From: Muribaculaceae bacterium
Lineage (GTDB): Bacteria > Bacteroidota > Bacteroidia > Bacteroidales > Muribaculaceae
DNA length: 64,000 nucleotides
Assembly (NCBI GenBank): GCA_017399915.1
Contig: JAFQAS010000065.1
Span: 62,001 to 126,000 of the forward strand
Direction of reading: 5' to 3'
Position 1 is the stretch's first letter; each line of letters begins with the position of its first letter. Of the stretch, positions 52,801 to 60,370 are shown one piece after another. The notes beneath the pieces are model-generated. The model made no database searches and was not told where the DNA came from. It saw nothing but the letters and a program-made list of their open reading frames with translations. A program made the position numbers and the translations under genes.

Positions 52801-53113
52801 CCGTTAATTTCAATTCCTCAGGCTTACATTCAAATAGCTTTATTAAATCATTGAGATATGGGCTTTTCTCATCGCCTACTGCAGGCACCTCTGCCAATAT
52901 CGCGAGCTCTTTTATGATGCGACGCTTCATTTCATCAGTAGCCTTATTTGTAAAGGTTATTGCAAGGATTGCATGATGAGCGTCTTGTGGATTACGTTTT
53001 AGTCTATACTTGCCGGTGGTTTTATCTTTATACCCCAACACCAATTTGATATACTCATATGCAAGAGTATATGTTTTCCCCGATCCGGCCGATGCTTTAT
53101 ATACAGTGAGCAT
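49802..53113 (-). CDS. addA: AddA-like UvrD-family helicase-nuclease
   Basis: An 1103-residue double-strand-break repair enzyme. Walker A is ASAGSGKTYTLA at 7-18; other SF1 motifs are ILAITFTNKATDEMKRRI, LIDEFQDTSRLQW, VMTIHKSKGLEFKCVHIP and VAFTRAIDEL. The C-terminal RecB-type nuclease keeps VIDYKFGK (Asp1057, Lys1059). It is the helicase-nuclease half of an AddAB complex, which processes broken ends for RecA. No AddB-like gene is beside it, so the partner is encoded elsewhere or replaced. It follows the SUI1 gene by 12 bases. Confidence 0.9.
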   Translation of the reverse strand: MLTVYKASAGSGKTYTLAYEYIKLVLGYKDKTTGKYRLKRNPQDAHHAILAITFTNKATDEMKRRIIKELAILAEVPAVGDEKSPYLNDLIKLFECKPEELKLTAYEALTQLLFDFTFFNVSTIDSFFQNVLRTFALEVELDGNYEVELNDNYAISMGLNEVFNAISHRDDKEAEMMADWIKRFMMQKINDGSDFNILNRKSMMFGNLLTFLGKLCDEQFKKRSDELVEYLSDHSRIIKFEEGLVAQISKLRNSIKSTAQEVLKAVEDAAVDVAGITSNVCKPLMRWSQGGMKEPNATCMKVADGESSAFTKGYLKKNQVPERVEAMIGNAIGKIAAIFKQLSFLQLLRSNIYGLGLIGDTMRFVKAFRENNNLILLSDTNDLLRRVISEDDAPFIYERLGVRLQHFLIDEFQDTSRLQWENLSPLVSESLANDNDNLIIGDEKQCIYRFRNSDPSLLRTQVSDEFGRHVYERGIHIKDNTNWRSSAEVVKFNNTIFSAMAVKLGLEEVYANVTQQVSAKHVDHHGYVKCQRIEEGESKEDKLDKACEIMVADIKRQLDSGYQPRDIAILVRVGEDGERVIDYLLKKMAEPDATLPQFNIISDDTLQIGASPMVKLIVSVLRLINTDFDPVDSRSVSKRRYNQIVNRYEYHLNKGMEPHEALNAALNVKMPEIDRLVDEVADMKYTSLPSLVERIICRYIPEDLRHRDNAFITAFQDEVLDFCSNGSCDINSFLKWWDNPKVKHNVTSSNDIEAIRVMTIHKSKGLEFKCVHIPFANWLLAKDSDFGWFEKPHLEGFDEDIIPPLFALKNNKELKGTQYEDQYEKAHKAELVDTINVTYVAFTRAIDELCVTCVVPDKKAENCIGTAIYDAFAMADSQFCADMGARHKDAKGELFMPLDAIDENQTLVLGKPTIATKEDVKKEVPQSEMVDIEEASPYVTAYRDDMWNLTRVDDFVPIDEARERGIFLHNVLGSVRRINDLRLAVDRWGYRARLSKEEKDEAYSYLYNAISNENVSKWFESFDKVVAERPITLQHKEAVYRPDRVVWTAEGTVDVIDYKFGKEHKSQYEKQVKNYMNLLSEMGNDNVRGFLWYVDENKIVEVK

Positions 53114-53125
53114 AATTGTGATGTA

Positions 53126-53470
53126 TTAGATTATTCTTGCTTTATAGCCCTGCTTTGTAAGGAATTTAAGCACAGCCTCACGCTTGTCGCCTTGGATAAG
53201 TATTTCGCCTCCGCGCGACGACCCTCCGGTTCCAAGCGATGATTTCATTTTGCTTGCCAATGCCGACACTTCATCATCAGTCATTTCAAACCCGACAACG
53301 ATTGTGGCAACTTTACCACCTCGGCCTTTCTTTTCAAGAATTATATCAAGTCGAGGTTGTGATTTTTTCTTATCAACAACACACTCCTCTTTCGCCTCTT
53401 CTCCTTGAGGCAAATCTGGATTAGAATCTAAGAATGCTTGCAGCCCGGCTTGCCAATCATTTATGCTCAT
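53126..53470 (-). CDS. SUI1/eIF1-like translation factor (YciH type)
   Basis: A 114-residue protein with an acidic N-terminal part and a SUI1 domain at about 38-114 (GRGGKVATIVVGFE, LGTGGSSRGGEILIQGD). Bacterial SUI1 proteins such as YciH may affect start-codon choice on the ribosome; this is not settled. Its start shares bases with the stop of the preceding lipoprotein gene (TAATG), so the two are coupled, and addA follows at once. Confidence 0.92.
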   Translation of the reverse strand: MSINDWQAGLQAFLDSNPDLPQGEEAKEECVVDKKKSQPRLDIILEKKGRGGKVATIVVGFEMTDDEVSALASKMKSSLGTGGSSRGGEILIQGDKREAVLKFLTKQGYKARII

Positions 53471-54033
53471 TATTCCTTTTTCTTTTTTGTTTTTGACGAC
53501 TCTTTTTTCTTCTTATCTTTATTTTTCTTTGATTGTCCGTTTTTATTTTTCGACTTTTCGGCAACCGTTTTCTTTTGCGAATCAGACTCCTCTACGGTTC
53601 CGGGCTCATTGTGATGTTCAATATCGCTCTCTTCATCATCGAAATTTATTGGCATTCCTATGGAGCCGGTGAGATTCTTCAGCAACATCACATATTGTTC
53701 ATCTTCAATCGGTAACTCATTGATAAACGCAGCAACCGAATCGGCATTCATTTCTGTTGCCGTCTTATAACATTTTGTTGCCTTGGCCATATTATCCTCT
53801 TGCTGTTGATTGTCGGCCAACTTCACATAACAAATTGAAAGCCTACACAAATCTTGCAATCCAACTTCTTTCAACTCATCATCTTCGAGTATCTCATCAC
53901 ACATGCTTTGTGCCGACTCATAATCTTTTGCCGCAATCATTAGCTCTATTTCAGCGACTTCAGAGGTGTCAACTCCACTCGAACATGCCGACAATAGCAA
54001 CACACATATCAATTTAAAAAATAGATTCTTCAT
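53470..54033 (-). CDS. Lipoprotein with helical repeat core and lysine-rich tail
   Basis: A 187-residue lipoprotein: the signal peptide ends LLLSAC, with lipidation at Cys17. Residues about 25-105 are helical and TPR-like (AAKDYESAQSMCDEILED, MAKATKCYKTATEMNAD). The last 45 residues are almost only Lys, Ser, Glu and Asn (KKNKDKKKKESSKTKKKKE). The tail could bind nucleic acid or anionic polymers at the envelope (inference). It is first in the unit before SUI1 and addA. Confidence 0.7.
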   Translation of the reverse strand: MKNLFFKLICVLLLSACSSGVDTSEVAEIELMIAAKDYESAQSMCDEILEDDELKEVGLQDLCRLSICYVKLADNQQQEDNMAKATKCYKTATEMNADSVAAFINELPIEDEQYVMLLKNLTGSIGMPINFDDEESDIEHHNEPGTVEESDSQKKTVAEKSKNKNGQSKKNKDKKKKESSKTKKKKE

Positions 54034-54059
54034 ATCACATTTTTAAAAAGTTCAATTAG

Positions 54060-54090
54060 CAAAGTTAATATTTTTAATTCAAAAGCGCAA
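54060..54090 (-). promoter_or_regulatory. Promoter of the lipoprotein-SUI1-addA unit
   Basis: On the - strand, TTG (54088-54090) and TAACTTTG (54060-54067) are 20 bases apart, about 27 bases before the lipoprotein start. Confidence 0.7.
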
Positions 54091-54198
54091 TATCACGCCC
54101 TATTTATTGACCTTTAAGCCCTCCTTGCCACAGAAAACAGCTCATATTGTGTAATATTTGACTTAGTTTTACTATTTTTACAATCTGAAACAAAATCA

Positions 54199-56106
54199 AT
54201 GTATATGAAGAAAACTATAATAGACTTATTTGAAGCTTCTGTAAAGAATTATCCCAACAACACCTTCCTTTTGGAAAAAACCGGAAAACAATTTGAGCCT
54301 ACAACCTACACTCAAGTTAAAGAACAAGTTTATCGTCTTGGAGCCGGGCTTCAAGCTCTCGGTGTAAAGAAAGGCGACAATATCGCGCTATTGAGTGAAG
54401 GTCGCAATATGTGGGTTATCGGCGAGCTTGCCATGTTTTATGCCGGAGCGGTAAATGTGCCTCTATCAATAAAACTCGAAGAACGCAACGACTTGATGTT
54501 TCGCCTCATTCATGGCGATGCAAAATATATAATGGTTTCGGGCACTCAATTAAAAAAGATTCGTGCCATAAAAGCCGACCTTCCCGATGTGAAACAAATC
54601 ATCATATTTGACAAGCAAGACTCATATGAAGACCGCGAAATCGCACTTGAAGAGATACTTACCATGGGCGATGAATTCCTCGCTTCACACTCTATGGAAG
54701 AGTTTCTAAGCGTGGCTAAATCAATTCAAAACGATGATTATGCAACAATCACATACACCAGCGGCACTACCGCCGACCCCAAAGGTGTTGTGCTCACTCA
54801 TCGCAACTATACCGCCAATGTGGAGCAATCGCTCACACTTGTCGACATCGACCAATCATGGCGCACACTCATCATTCTGCCTCTCGACCACTGTTTCGCT
54901 CATGTGGTGGGATTCTACATCATGATGGCACAAGGTGCTACTGCCGCCACAGTGCAAGTAGGACGCACCCCGATGGAAACACTCAAGAACATTCCGCTCA
55001 ACATTCGCGAGGTTCGTCCACACTTCATATTGAGTGTCCCTGCTTTGGCCAAGACTTTCAAAAAGAATATCGAACAAGCCATTCGCGCCAAAGGAAAAAC
55101 AACAGAACGCCTTTTCAATTTCGGGTTGAAGGTAAAACAAGTATATTACGGCGATAGCAACCTCGATTTCAAAGGGTTCAGACTATTATTAAAACCACTC
55201 GTGGCTCTATTCGACAAAATTCTCTTCTCGAAAGTGCGCGAAAACTTTGGGGGCGAATTGCGTTTCTTTATTGGTGGGGGCGCATTGCTCGACAAAGACC
55301 TCCAAAAGTTCTATGTAGGCGTGGGCATGCCCATGTATCAAGGATATGGATTATCTGAAGCCACTCCGGTGATTTCGTCAAATGGCCCCGACAAATATCG
55401 TTTCGGCTCAAGCGGAAAATTGGTCACTCCTATCGACTTGAAAATCTGCGACGACAATGGCAAAGAGCTACCTGTAGGCGAAATGGGCGAAATCGTAATC
55501 AAAGGCGAAAACGTGATGGCTGGATATTGGAAAAATCCCGAGTCAACTGCCGAAACCATCAAAGACGGATATCTATATACCGGTGACTTAGGTTATATGA
55601 CTGAAGAAGGGCTTCTTTATGTGAAAGGTCGTTTCAAAAGCCTCCTCATCTCAAGTGATGGCGAAAAATACAGTCCCGAAGGCATCGAGGAAGCAATGGT
55701 GCAATTAGCTCCATCAATCGACCAAGTGATGCTCTACAATAACCAATCGCCCTACACCACTGCTGTGATTGTTCCCAACAAAGACTATTTGAAACGTGCG
55801 CTAAAAGAGAAAGGCTTGTCGCTTGACACCGACGAAGGTCGCACCGAAGCGATAAAATTAATTGATGCCGATGTGGCAATGTTTAAGAAAGGTGGTGCAC
55901 ACGAAACAATGTTCCCCGATCGTTGGCTCCCATCTACATTTGTCGTATTGCCCGAACCTTTCACCGAACAAAATCAGATGATCAACAGCACGATGAAAAT
56001 GGTACGTGGTAAAATAGAAAAAGCATATGCCGACCGCATCAAATATATGTACACCCCCGAAGGGAAAAAAATCCTCAACCCCGAAAACCTCAACTCAATG
56101 GCATAA
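54199..56106 (+). CDS. Long-chain acyl-CoA synthetase (AMP-binding)
   Basis: A 635-residue ANL-superfamily ligase that activates fatty acids as acyl-AMP and then acyl-CoA. The AMP motif TITYTSGTTADPKGVVLTH lies near 183-201. Later motifs are MYQGYGLSEATPVIS, GYLYTGDLG and KGRFKSLLISSDGEKYSPEGIE. Length and the long-chain ACSL-like pattern are clear; the substrate chain length is inferred. Two ATGs are in frame (54199 and 54205); the second, MKKTIIDLFEAS, may be the real start. It has its own terminator. Confidence 0.92.
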   Translation: MYMKKTIIDLFEASVKNYPNNTFLLEKTGKQFEPTTYTQVKEQVYRLGAGLQALGVKKGDNIALLSEGRNMWVIGELAMFYAGAVNVPLSIKLEERNDLMFRLIHGDAKYIMVSGTQLKKIRAIKADLPDVKQIIIFDKQDSYEDREIALEEILTMGDEFLASHSMEEFLSVAKSIQNDDYATITYTSGTTADPKGVVLTHRNYTANVEQSLTLVDIDQSWRTLIILPLDHCFAHVVGFYIMMAQGATAATVQVGRTPMETLKNIPLNIREVRPHFILSVPALAKTFKKNIEQAIRAKGKTTERLFNFGLKVKQVYYGDSNLDFKGFRLLLKPLVALFDKILFSKVRENFGGELRFFIGGGALLDKDLQKFYVGVGMPMYQGYGLSEATPVISSNGPDKYRFGSSGKLVTPIDLKICDDNGKELPVGEMGEIVIKGENVMAGYWKNPESTAETIKDGYLYTGDLGYMTEEGLLYVKGRFKSLLISSDGEKYSPEGIEEAMVQLAPSIDQVMLYNNQSPYTTAVIVPNKDYLKRALKEKGLSLDTDEGRTEAIKLIDADVAMFKKGGAHETMFPDRWLPSTFVVLPEPFTEQNQMINSTMKMVRGKIEKAYADRIKYMYTPEGKKILNPENLNSMA

Positions 56107-56134
56107 CAACGAACCACTCGTTATCCCATTATAA

Positions 56135-56178
56135 AACAATCGAGGCTGCATTTATTGCAGCCTCGATTGTTATTATTA
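56135..56178 (+). terminator. Terminator after the acyl-CoA synthetase gene
   Basis: A perfect 16-pair stem (56135-56150 with 56156-56171), loop TTTAT, followed by ATTATT. It separates converging genes. Confidence 0.88.
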
Positions 56179-56192
56179 AGATTTTAAATTCG

Positions 56193-57521
56193 TTACAACT
56201 TTATTATCCACTCCATAATATCGTGTAGTACTTGTTCGGATATTGTCGTTTCGATTTCTCCATAGTTCATACTTGCTTGGCGTGACGATGATGGTTGAAA
56301 TAAATGATTTAACCCATCATATTCCTTTATTGTTGCCTGGTGCAGTGCTTTTCGCGCTGCGCCAAGATTTTGAGTCGCTTCTACTTGAAAATCCCATGTA
56401 CCATTCAATGCCAACACTGGGCATTTTACTTGCGATAGATATTTCGCTGGATCGAGTTTCACAAATGCCACATACCATGGTGATGACATCACCTTAACCG
56501 ATTGCGCTATCTCTTCCGCGCTATGGTTACCAGTCGCACTCATTATTTCGTTCAAGCGATTGGCAAGTTGCAATGAGTCGGTAGAATTATATATCGCATC
56601 AAACATTGCCTCAATATCTTTTGCTTGTTGTGTAGAGAGAGGCATTCCCGCCATTTCCGAGGCGAGATGGTTTTGCTTAATCAATATATCTTTACCCTTC
56701 ACATATGGGCCGGCAAGTGTGATGATAAAATCCACATCGTCGGGGTGCGTTGCTGCATTTATCACAGCTATTAACCCGCCTTCGCTATGCCCTATTATGC
56801 CAATATGTGTTGTGTCAATATCATTTCGCGATTTCAGATAATCCACCGCCGCCATTGCATCGGTAGCCAAATCGAGAGTAGTGGCATCGTCCGACCCTTT
56901 TGACGAACCACCCACCCCACGGTCATCATATCGCAACACGGCTATGCCATGGCGAGTGAGGTAATCGGCAATCACCGCAAATGGCTTATGCCCAAATAGT
57001 TCTTCATCACGATTTTGCGCTCCACTACCACTCACAAGCACCACTGCTTTATGCTTGCTTCCTATAATCGGCTTGGTGAATGTGCCGGCAAGTGTGATGT
57101 CACCATTATTAAATGTCACCTCTTGCGAATGATACACAAAAGGCGGTTGTGGCTCTTGTGGACGATTTAATTGAGCAGCCTCGGCCGTAGTGCGAGTAAG
57201 AGTTAAAGGTAATGACATTCCTTGAGTGAATGTTCCTGTTATTGATTTATCATCTTGAGCAATCACTCCTTTATAATTTGCTCGCAATGCAGGCATATCA
57301 ATCTCTATTGAGTCACCTTTTACCACAACCTTTTCGCAAGGGATATCCTTTGCTCCTTGCATTGGAGAATCAAGCGTTGCACTCCACTCTCCATCATGAG
57401 CAATGTGGAACACGATAGGAAGATTTGCAACCTTACCCTTCCAATGCCCCACAAAATCAGCAGCCGATGCTACTAATCCACAAAGCATGATTACACAAAC
57501 AAATATTCCTTTATTCTTCAT
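56193..57521 (-). CDS. Exported alpha/beta hydrolase
   Basis: A 442-residue exported protein: signal peptide at 1-20 (GLVASAADF), an N-terminal beta domain at about 21-125 (FVGHWKGKVANLPIVFHI), and an alpha/beta-hydrolase domain at about 130-442. The nucleophile elbow is GHSEGG near 246. A later Asp in LALNGTWDFQVEA and His in YDGLNHLFQP complete a plausible triad. It is an esterase or peptidase of unknown substrate. Its start overlaps the end of the preceding membrane-protein gene by 11 bases. Confidence 0.85.
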   Translation of the reverse strand: MKNKGIFVCVIMLCGLVASAADFVGHWKGKVANLPIVFHIAHDGEWSATLDSPMQGAKDIPCEKVVVKGDSIEIDMPALRANYKGVIAQDDKSITGTFTQGMSLPLTLTRTTAEAAQLNRPQEPQPPFVYHSQEVTFNNGDITLAGTFTKPIIGSKHKAVVLVSGSGAQNRDEELFGHKPFAVIADYLTRHGIAVLRYDDRGVGGSSKGSDDATTLDLATDAMAAVDYLKSRNDIDTTHIGIIGHSEGGLIAVINAATHPDDVDFIITLAGPYVKGKDILIKQNHLASEMAGMPLSTQQAKDIEAMFDAIYNSTDSLQLANRLNEIMSATGNHSAEEIAQSVKVMSSPWYVAFVKLDPAKYLSQVKCPVLALNGTWDFQVEATQNLGAARKALHQATIKEYDGLNHLFQPSSSRQASMNYGEIETTISEQVLHDIMEWIIKL

Positions 57522-58059
57522 TATTCATCAACTTAAAGAATTCTTTATTAGCCCATCTAACTGCAAGATAAGATGAAAACATAGAATATATTATTCCAAT
57601 TATGATTGTTAAGGCAATCAAATCATGAAATATTGCAACCAATAATATCAAAAGATAGAATAATATATGTATTGATTTGATCTCTTTATCCACCTTTAAC
57701 GATGATAAAAAAGCAATTAACCCCAAATAGATTGCAGCACCTCCAACATAACTAATTATGCTAGATACAAAAAATAATGATAGCTCAAAAATTATAAGGA
57801 AACCTATTGCATACAATATCAACCCCAATCTTCCGATATTACCTAAATAGGAATTTTTTTTAATTGTCCAGATTAACAATAAAACAAATATTATTGTTGG
57901 AATTATAGTCAAATATATATCGCTAAAATAATCTAGTACAAAAAACATCATACTCGCAACAGTCACAAAACATAATATTGGCATAAATCCAAAAAATATC
58001 ATCAAATTGCGAGTGCGACGAATATCTTTTAATGCCACATCGAGTTCTTGGGGTGTCAT
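57511..58059 (-). CDS. Small polytopic membrane protein of unknown function
   Basis: A 182-residue protein with five to six hydrophobic helices from about 20 to 170 and a short charged N-terminus (MTPQELDVALKDIRRTRN). No family is recognised. It lies 7 bases after xseB and overlaps the hydrolase gene by 11 bases, so it belongs to the same transcript. The base composition is noticeably more AT-rich than in xseA. Confidence 0.7.
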   Translation of the reverse strand: MTPQELDVALKDIRRTRNLMIFFGFMPILCFVTVASMMFFVLDYFSDIYLTIIPTIIFVLLLIWTIKKNSYLGNIGRLGLILYAIGFLIIFELSLFFVSSIISYVGGAAIYLGLIAFLSSLKVDKEIKSIHILFYLLILLVAIFHDLIALTIIIGIIYSMFSSYLAVRWANKEFFKLMNNEE

Positions 58060-58066
58060 AATGCTA

Positions 58067-58288
58067 TTATTTTTCTAATTGTGAGAGGATTGAGCGTAAT
58101 TGTTCATCAGTGGTAGTGAGTCGTGAACGGCACTCGGTGAGCAGTTCGGTTGCACGGCGAGTGTAATCGGTCAATCTATCAATATCGCATTTATCGCCTT
58201 GCATCATTTGCAATATTGCTTCTAATTCGCTCACCGCTTCGGTATAAGTCAATTCCTTTACCGGTTTAAAAATCATTTCGTTTGACAT
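58067..58288 (-). CDS. xseB: Exodeoxyribonuclease VII small subunit
   Basis: A 73-residue helical protein with the XseB pattern (TYTEAVSELEAILQMMQGDKCDIDRL-type; LTDYTRRATELL then CRSRL). It forms the multi-copy partner of XseA. It starts 12 bases after xseA, the normal order. Confidence 0.92.
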   Translation of the reverse strand: MSNEMIFKPVKELTYTEAVSELEAILQMMQGDKCDIDRLTDYTRRATELLTECRSRLTTTDEQLRSILSQLEK

Positions 58289-58300
58289 ATCTATTAGTTT

Positions 58301-59599
58301 TTATTTTTTCACTGATATAATTGTGCCGTTGGCAAGAGTTGTTTCTATTTCAGTTCCCGACGATATTTGCGAAGCATCGGTTACTGCTTTACCGTCCACA
58401 CGAGTGATTGAATATCCTCGGCGCAAAGTAGCTTCGGGAGAGAGCGCGTTGAGCATCTCTTGAAGAGAATTAAGTCTATCGCCACGGCGACGAAGCACTA
58501 CATCGGCTGCCGATGCGATTGATTTCATTGTGTGGTCGAGTCGGGCAAGTTCGGGAGCAATTCGTCGTGTTCCTATTTGAGCAAGCGACAACATATCGCC
58601 TCGCAATCGAGCGTTTTCTCGTTCGATGGCTTGCAATGGCAATTTGGGCAGCAGTGCCTCGTAATAGGTTAATTGCTCCTTACAACCGGCAATGCGATCA
58701 CTTACCTTTTGTAAAATTGCATTTCCCATTGAATGCAAATATTTTAAAGCCTCATTGCCCTGCTCTATCAGCCACTCGGCTGCTGCAGTAGGAGTTTTCA
58801 CTCGTTTGTTTGCCACATAATCGAGAACCGTAATATCTCGTTCATGCCCTATCCCCACAATCACCGGCAAGGGGAATTGTGCTATATTTGCCGCCAATTC
58901 ATAATTTTCAAACGCAACGAGATCGCTTGTGGCTCCACCTCCACGAATAATGACTACACAATCCCACTCATCACGCTGCTTGTCTATTTCATTTAAAGCC
59001 GAGATAATGGTCACGGGGGTTTGGTCACCTTGCATCACTGCCTCAAAAAGGTGTGTTTTAAAATTTAAGCACAAGGGATTTCCATATAACTGGTTTATAA
59101 AATCGCCATATCCGGCAGCTCCACGAGCCGAAATAACGGCAATGCGCAATGGCACCTCAGTCCATTCTAATTGACGATTCAATTCGAGAATTCCCTCTTT
59201 TTGCAACTGAGCCAAAATTTCACGACGACGGCGAAGCAAATCGCCCATCGTATATTCGGGATTTACAGCCGAGATTACAAGCGACATACCATAAACAGGG
59301 TGCATCGTGGCCGAGGCTCGCACCATCACCTTTAATCCCGAAGCAAACCGCTGACCAGTAGATTCAAAAAAATTGGCTGCCAAACGAGAATAAACACTCG
59401 CCCATATCACACCACGCGCTTTTGCAAGAGTAGCTCCTGTTTCGGGATTCTTTTGCAATAATTCCATATAGCAATGTCCCCCGCGGACAGCCACATCGCT
59501 CAACTCTGCCGTGATCCACACATTTTGTGTAGAGGGCACAGTCATCAATGAGGCAATGCGCTGATTGAGTTCTAATAGTGTGAGCGATTGTTCGTTCAT
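58301..59599 (-). CDS. xseA: Exodeoxyribonuclease VII large subunit
   Basis: A 432-residue nuclease subunit: an N-terminal OB fold (VWITAELSDVAVRGGHCYMEL), the nuclease core with IISARGAAGYGDFINQL and VVIIRGGGATSDL and GIGHERDITVLDYVA, a coiled-coil region, and a C-terminal RGYSITRVDGK segment. It degrades single-stranded DNA from both ends. It is in a row with xseB downstream and a DUF3256-like gene 13 bases upstream. Confidence 0.96.
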   Translation of the reverse strand: MNEQSLTLLELNQRIASLMTVPSTQNVWITAELSDVAVRGGHCYMELLQKNPETGATLAKARGVIWASVYSRLAANFFESTGQRFASGLKVMVRASATMHPVYGMSLVISAVNPEYTMGDLLRRRREILAQLQKEGILELNRQLEWTEVPLRIAVISARGAAGYGDFINQLYGNPLCLNFKTHLFEAVMQGDQTPVTIISALNEIDKQRDEWDCVVIIRGGGATSDLVAFENYELAANIAQFPLPVIVGIGHERDITVLDYVANKRVKTPTAAAEWLIEQGNEALKYLHSMGNAILQKVSDRIAGCKEQLTYYEALLPKLPLQAIERENARLRGDMLSLAQIGTRRIAPELARLDHTMKSIASAADVVLRRRGDRLNSLQEMLNALSPEATLRRGYSITRVDGKAVTDASQISSGTEIETTLANGTIISVKK

Positions 59600-59612
59600 C
59601 TCTCTTTATCCG

Positions 59613-60341
59613 CTATTTTAGTTGCTTGAATTTCTTACCATTCCATTCATATTTTATCTCGCTCTTCATGTATGAAGAAATCTTTTCCCATTCCGAGGGA
59701 ATGAATTGGCCTTGCAAATTATTGGTTAGTGTCAAGATTTTTGAAGCCTCATCATAATGACTTTTTACGACAAGGAACTTAACCGCATCTTCCACTTTTT
59801 TTCTATTCTTTTTTCCTTCTTTAGTGAGCCAATCAGAAAGTTTCGGTGTTTTTAAATAATCTCCTGTGGGAAGTTGTTCCCAATTATAATCATAAAAAAC
59901 GATTTCACTATCTTGCGCAGGGATAGCATGTGTGGTTATCATCATAAGCACCCCTTCTTTGGGCATAACCAATTGATATTTAAAATTAGGAGCAACCTCT
60001 AACTCAAAATTTGTGCAATCGTTCTTTATCACCCTACTTGAATCGCCATCATTCAAGAAAGCCTCGCCAACAGCCACTTCATATAGTTCAGTTCGGGCAT
60101 AGCCATATAACGCTACCACATCGGTAGGAGCTAAAACGAAATAATCAATCGCACACTTAGTCTTTGGCACTTCCACCGTGTCAAATGCCTCAGCAAGCAC
60201 AGAATCAAGCTCTGTAGAGTCAATCACTGCCGAGTCAAGGGCAGATGAATCAGCCACAGCCACAGCCAAATCTATCTCTTGAGCCACCATCACATTTGAC
60301 AGCGAAATCACACTCACTAATATCAGTAATATTCTTTTCAT
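59613..60341 (-). CDS. Exported DUF3256-like protein
   Basis: A 242-residue protein with a signal peptide at 1-20 (SLSNVMVAQ), a Asp/Ser/Ala-rich stretch (about 25-55), and a beta-rich body with CAIDYFVLAPTDVVALYGYARTEL-type text split by two cysteines. It resembles the Bacteroidales DUF3256 family, whose function is unknown; the match is by pattern, so moderate. It lies between deaD and xseA in the same direction. Confidence 0.6.
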   Translation of the reverse strand: MKRILLILVSVISLSNVMVAQEIDLAVAVADSSALDSAVIDSTELDSVLAEAFDTVEVPKTKCAIDYFVLAPTDVVALYGYARTELYEVAVGEAFLNDGDSSRVIKNDCTNFELEVAPNFKYQLVMPKEGVLMMITTHAIPAQDSEIVFYDYNWEQLPTGDYLKTPKLSDWLTKEGKKNRKKVEDAVKFLVVKSHYDEASKILTLTNNLQGQFIPSEWEKISSYMKSEIKYEWNGKKFKQLK

Positions 60342-60370
60342 AATATCTACTTTTTGCTTTAGATTACTTT

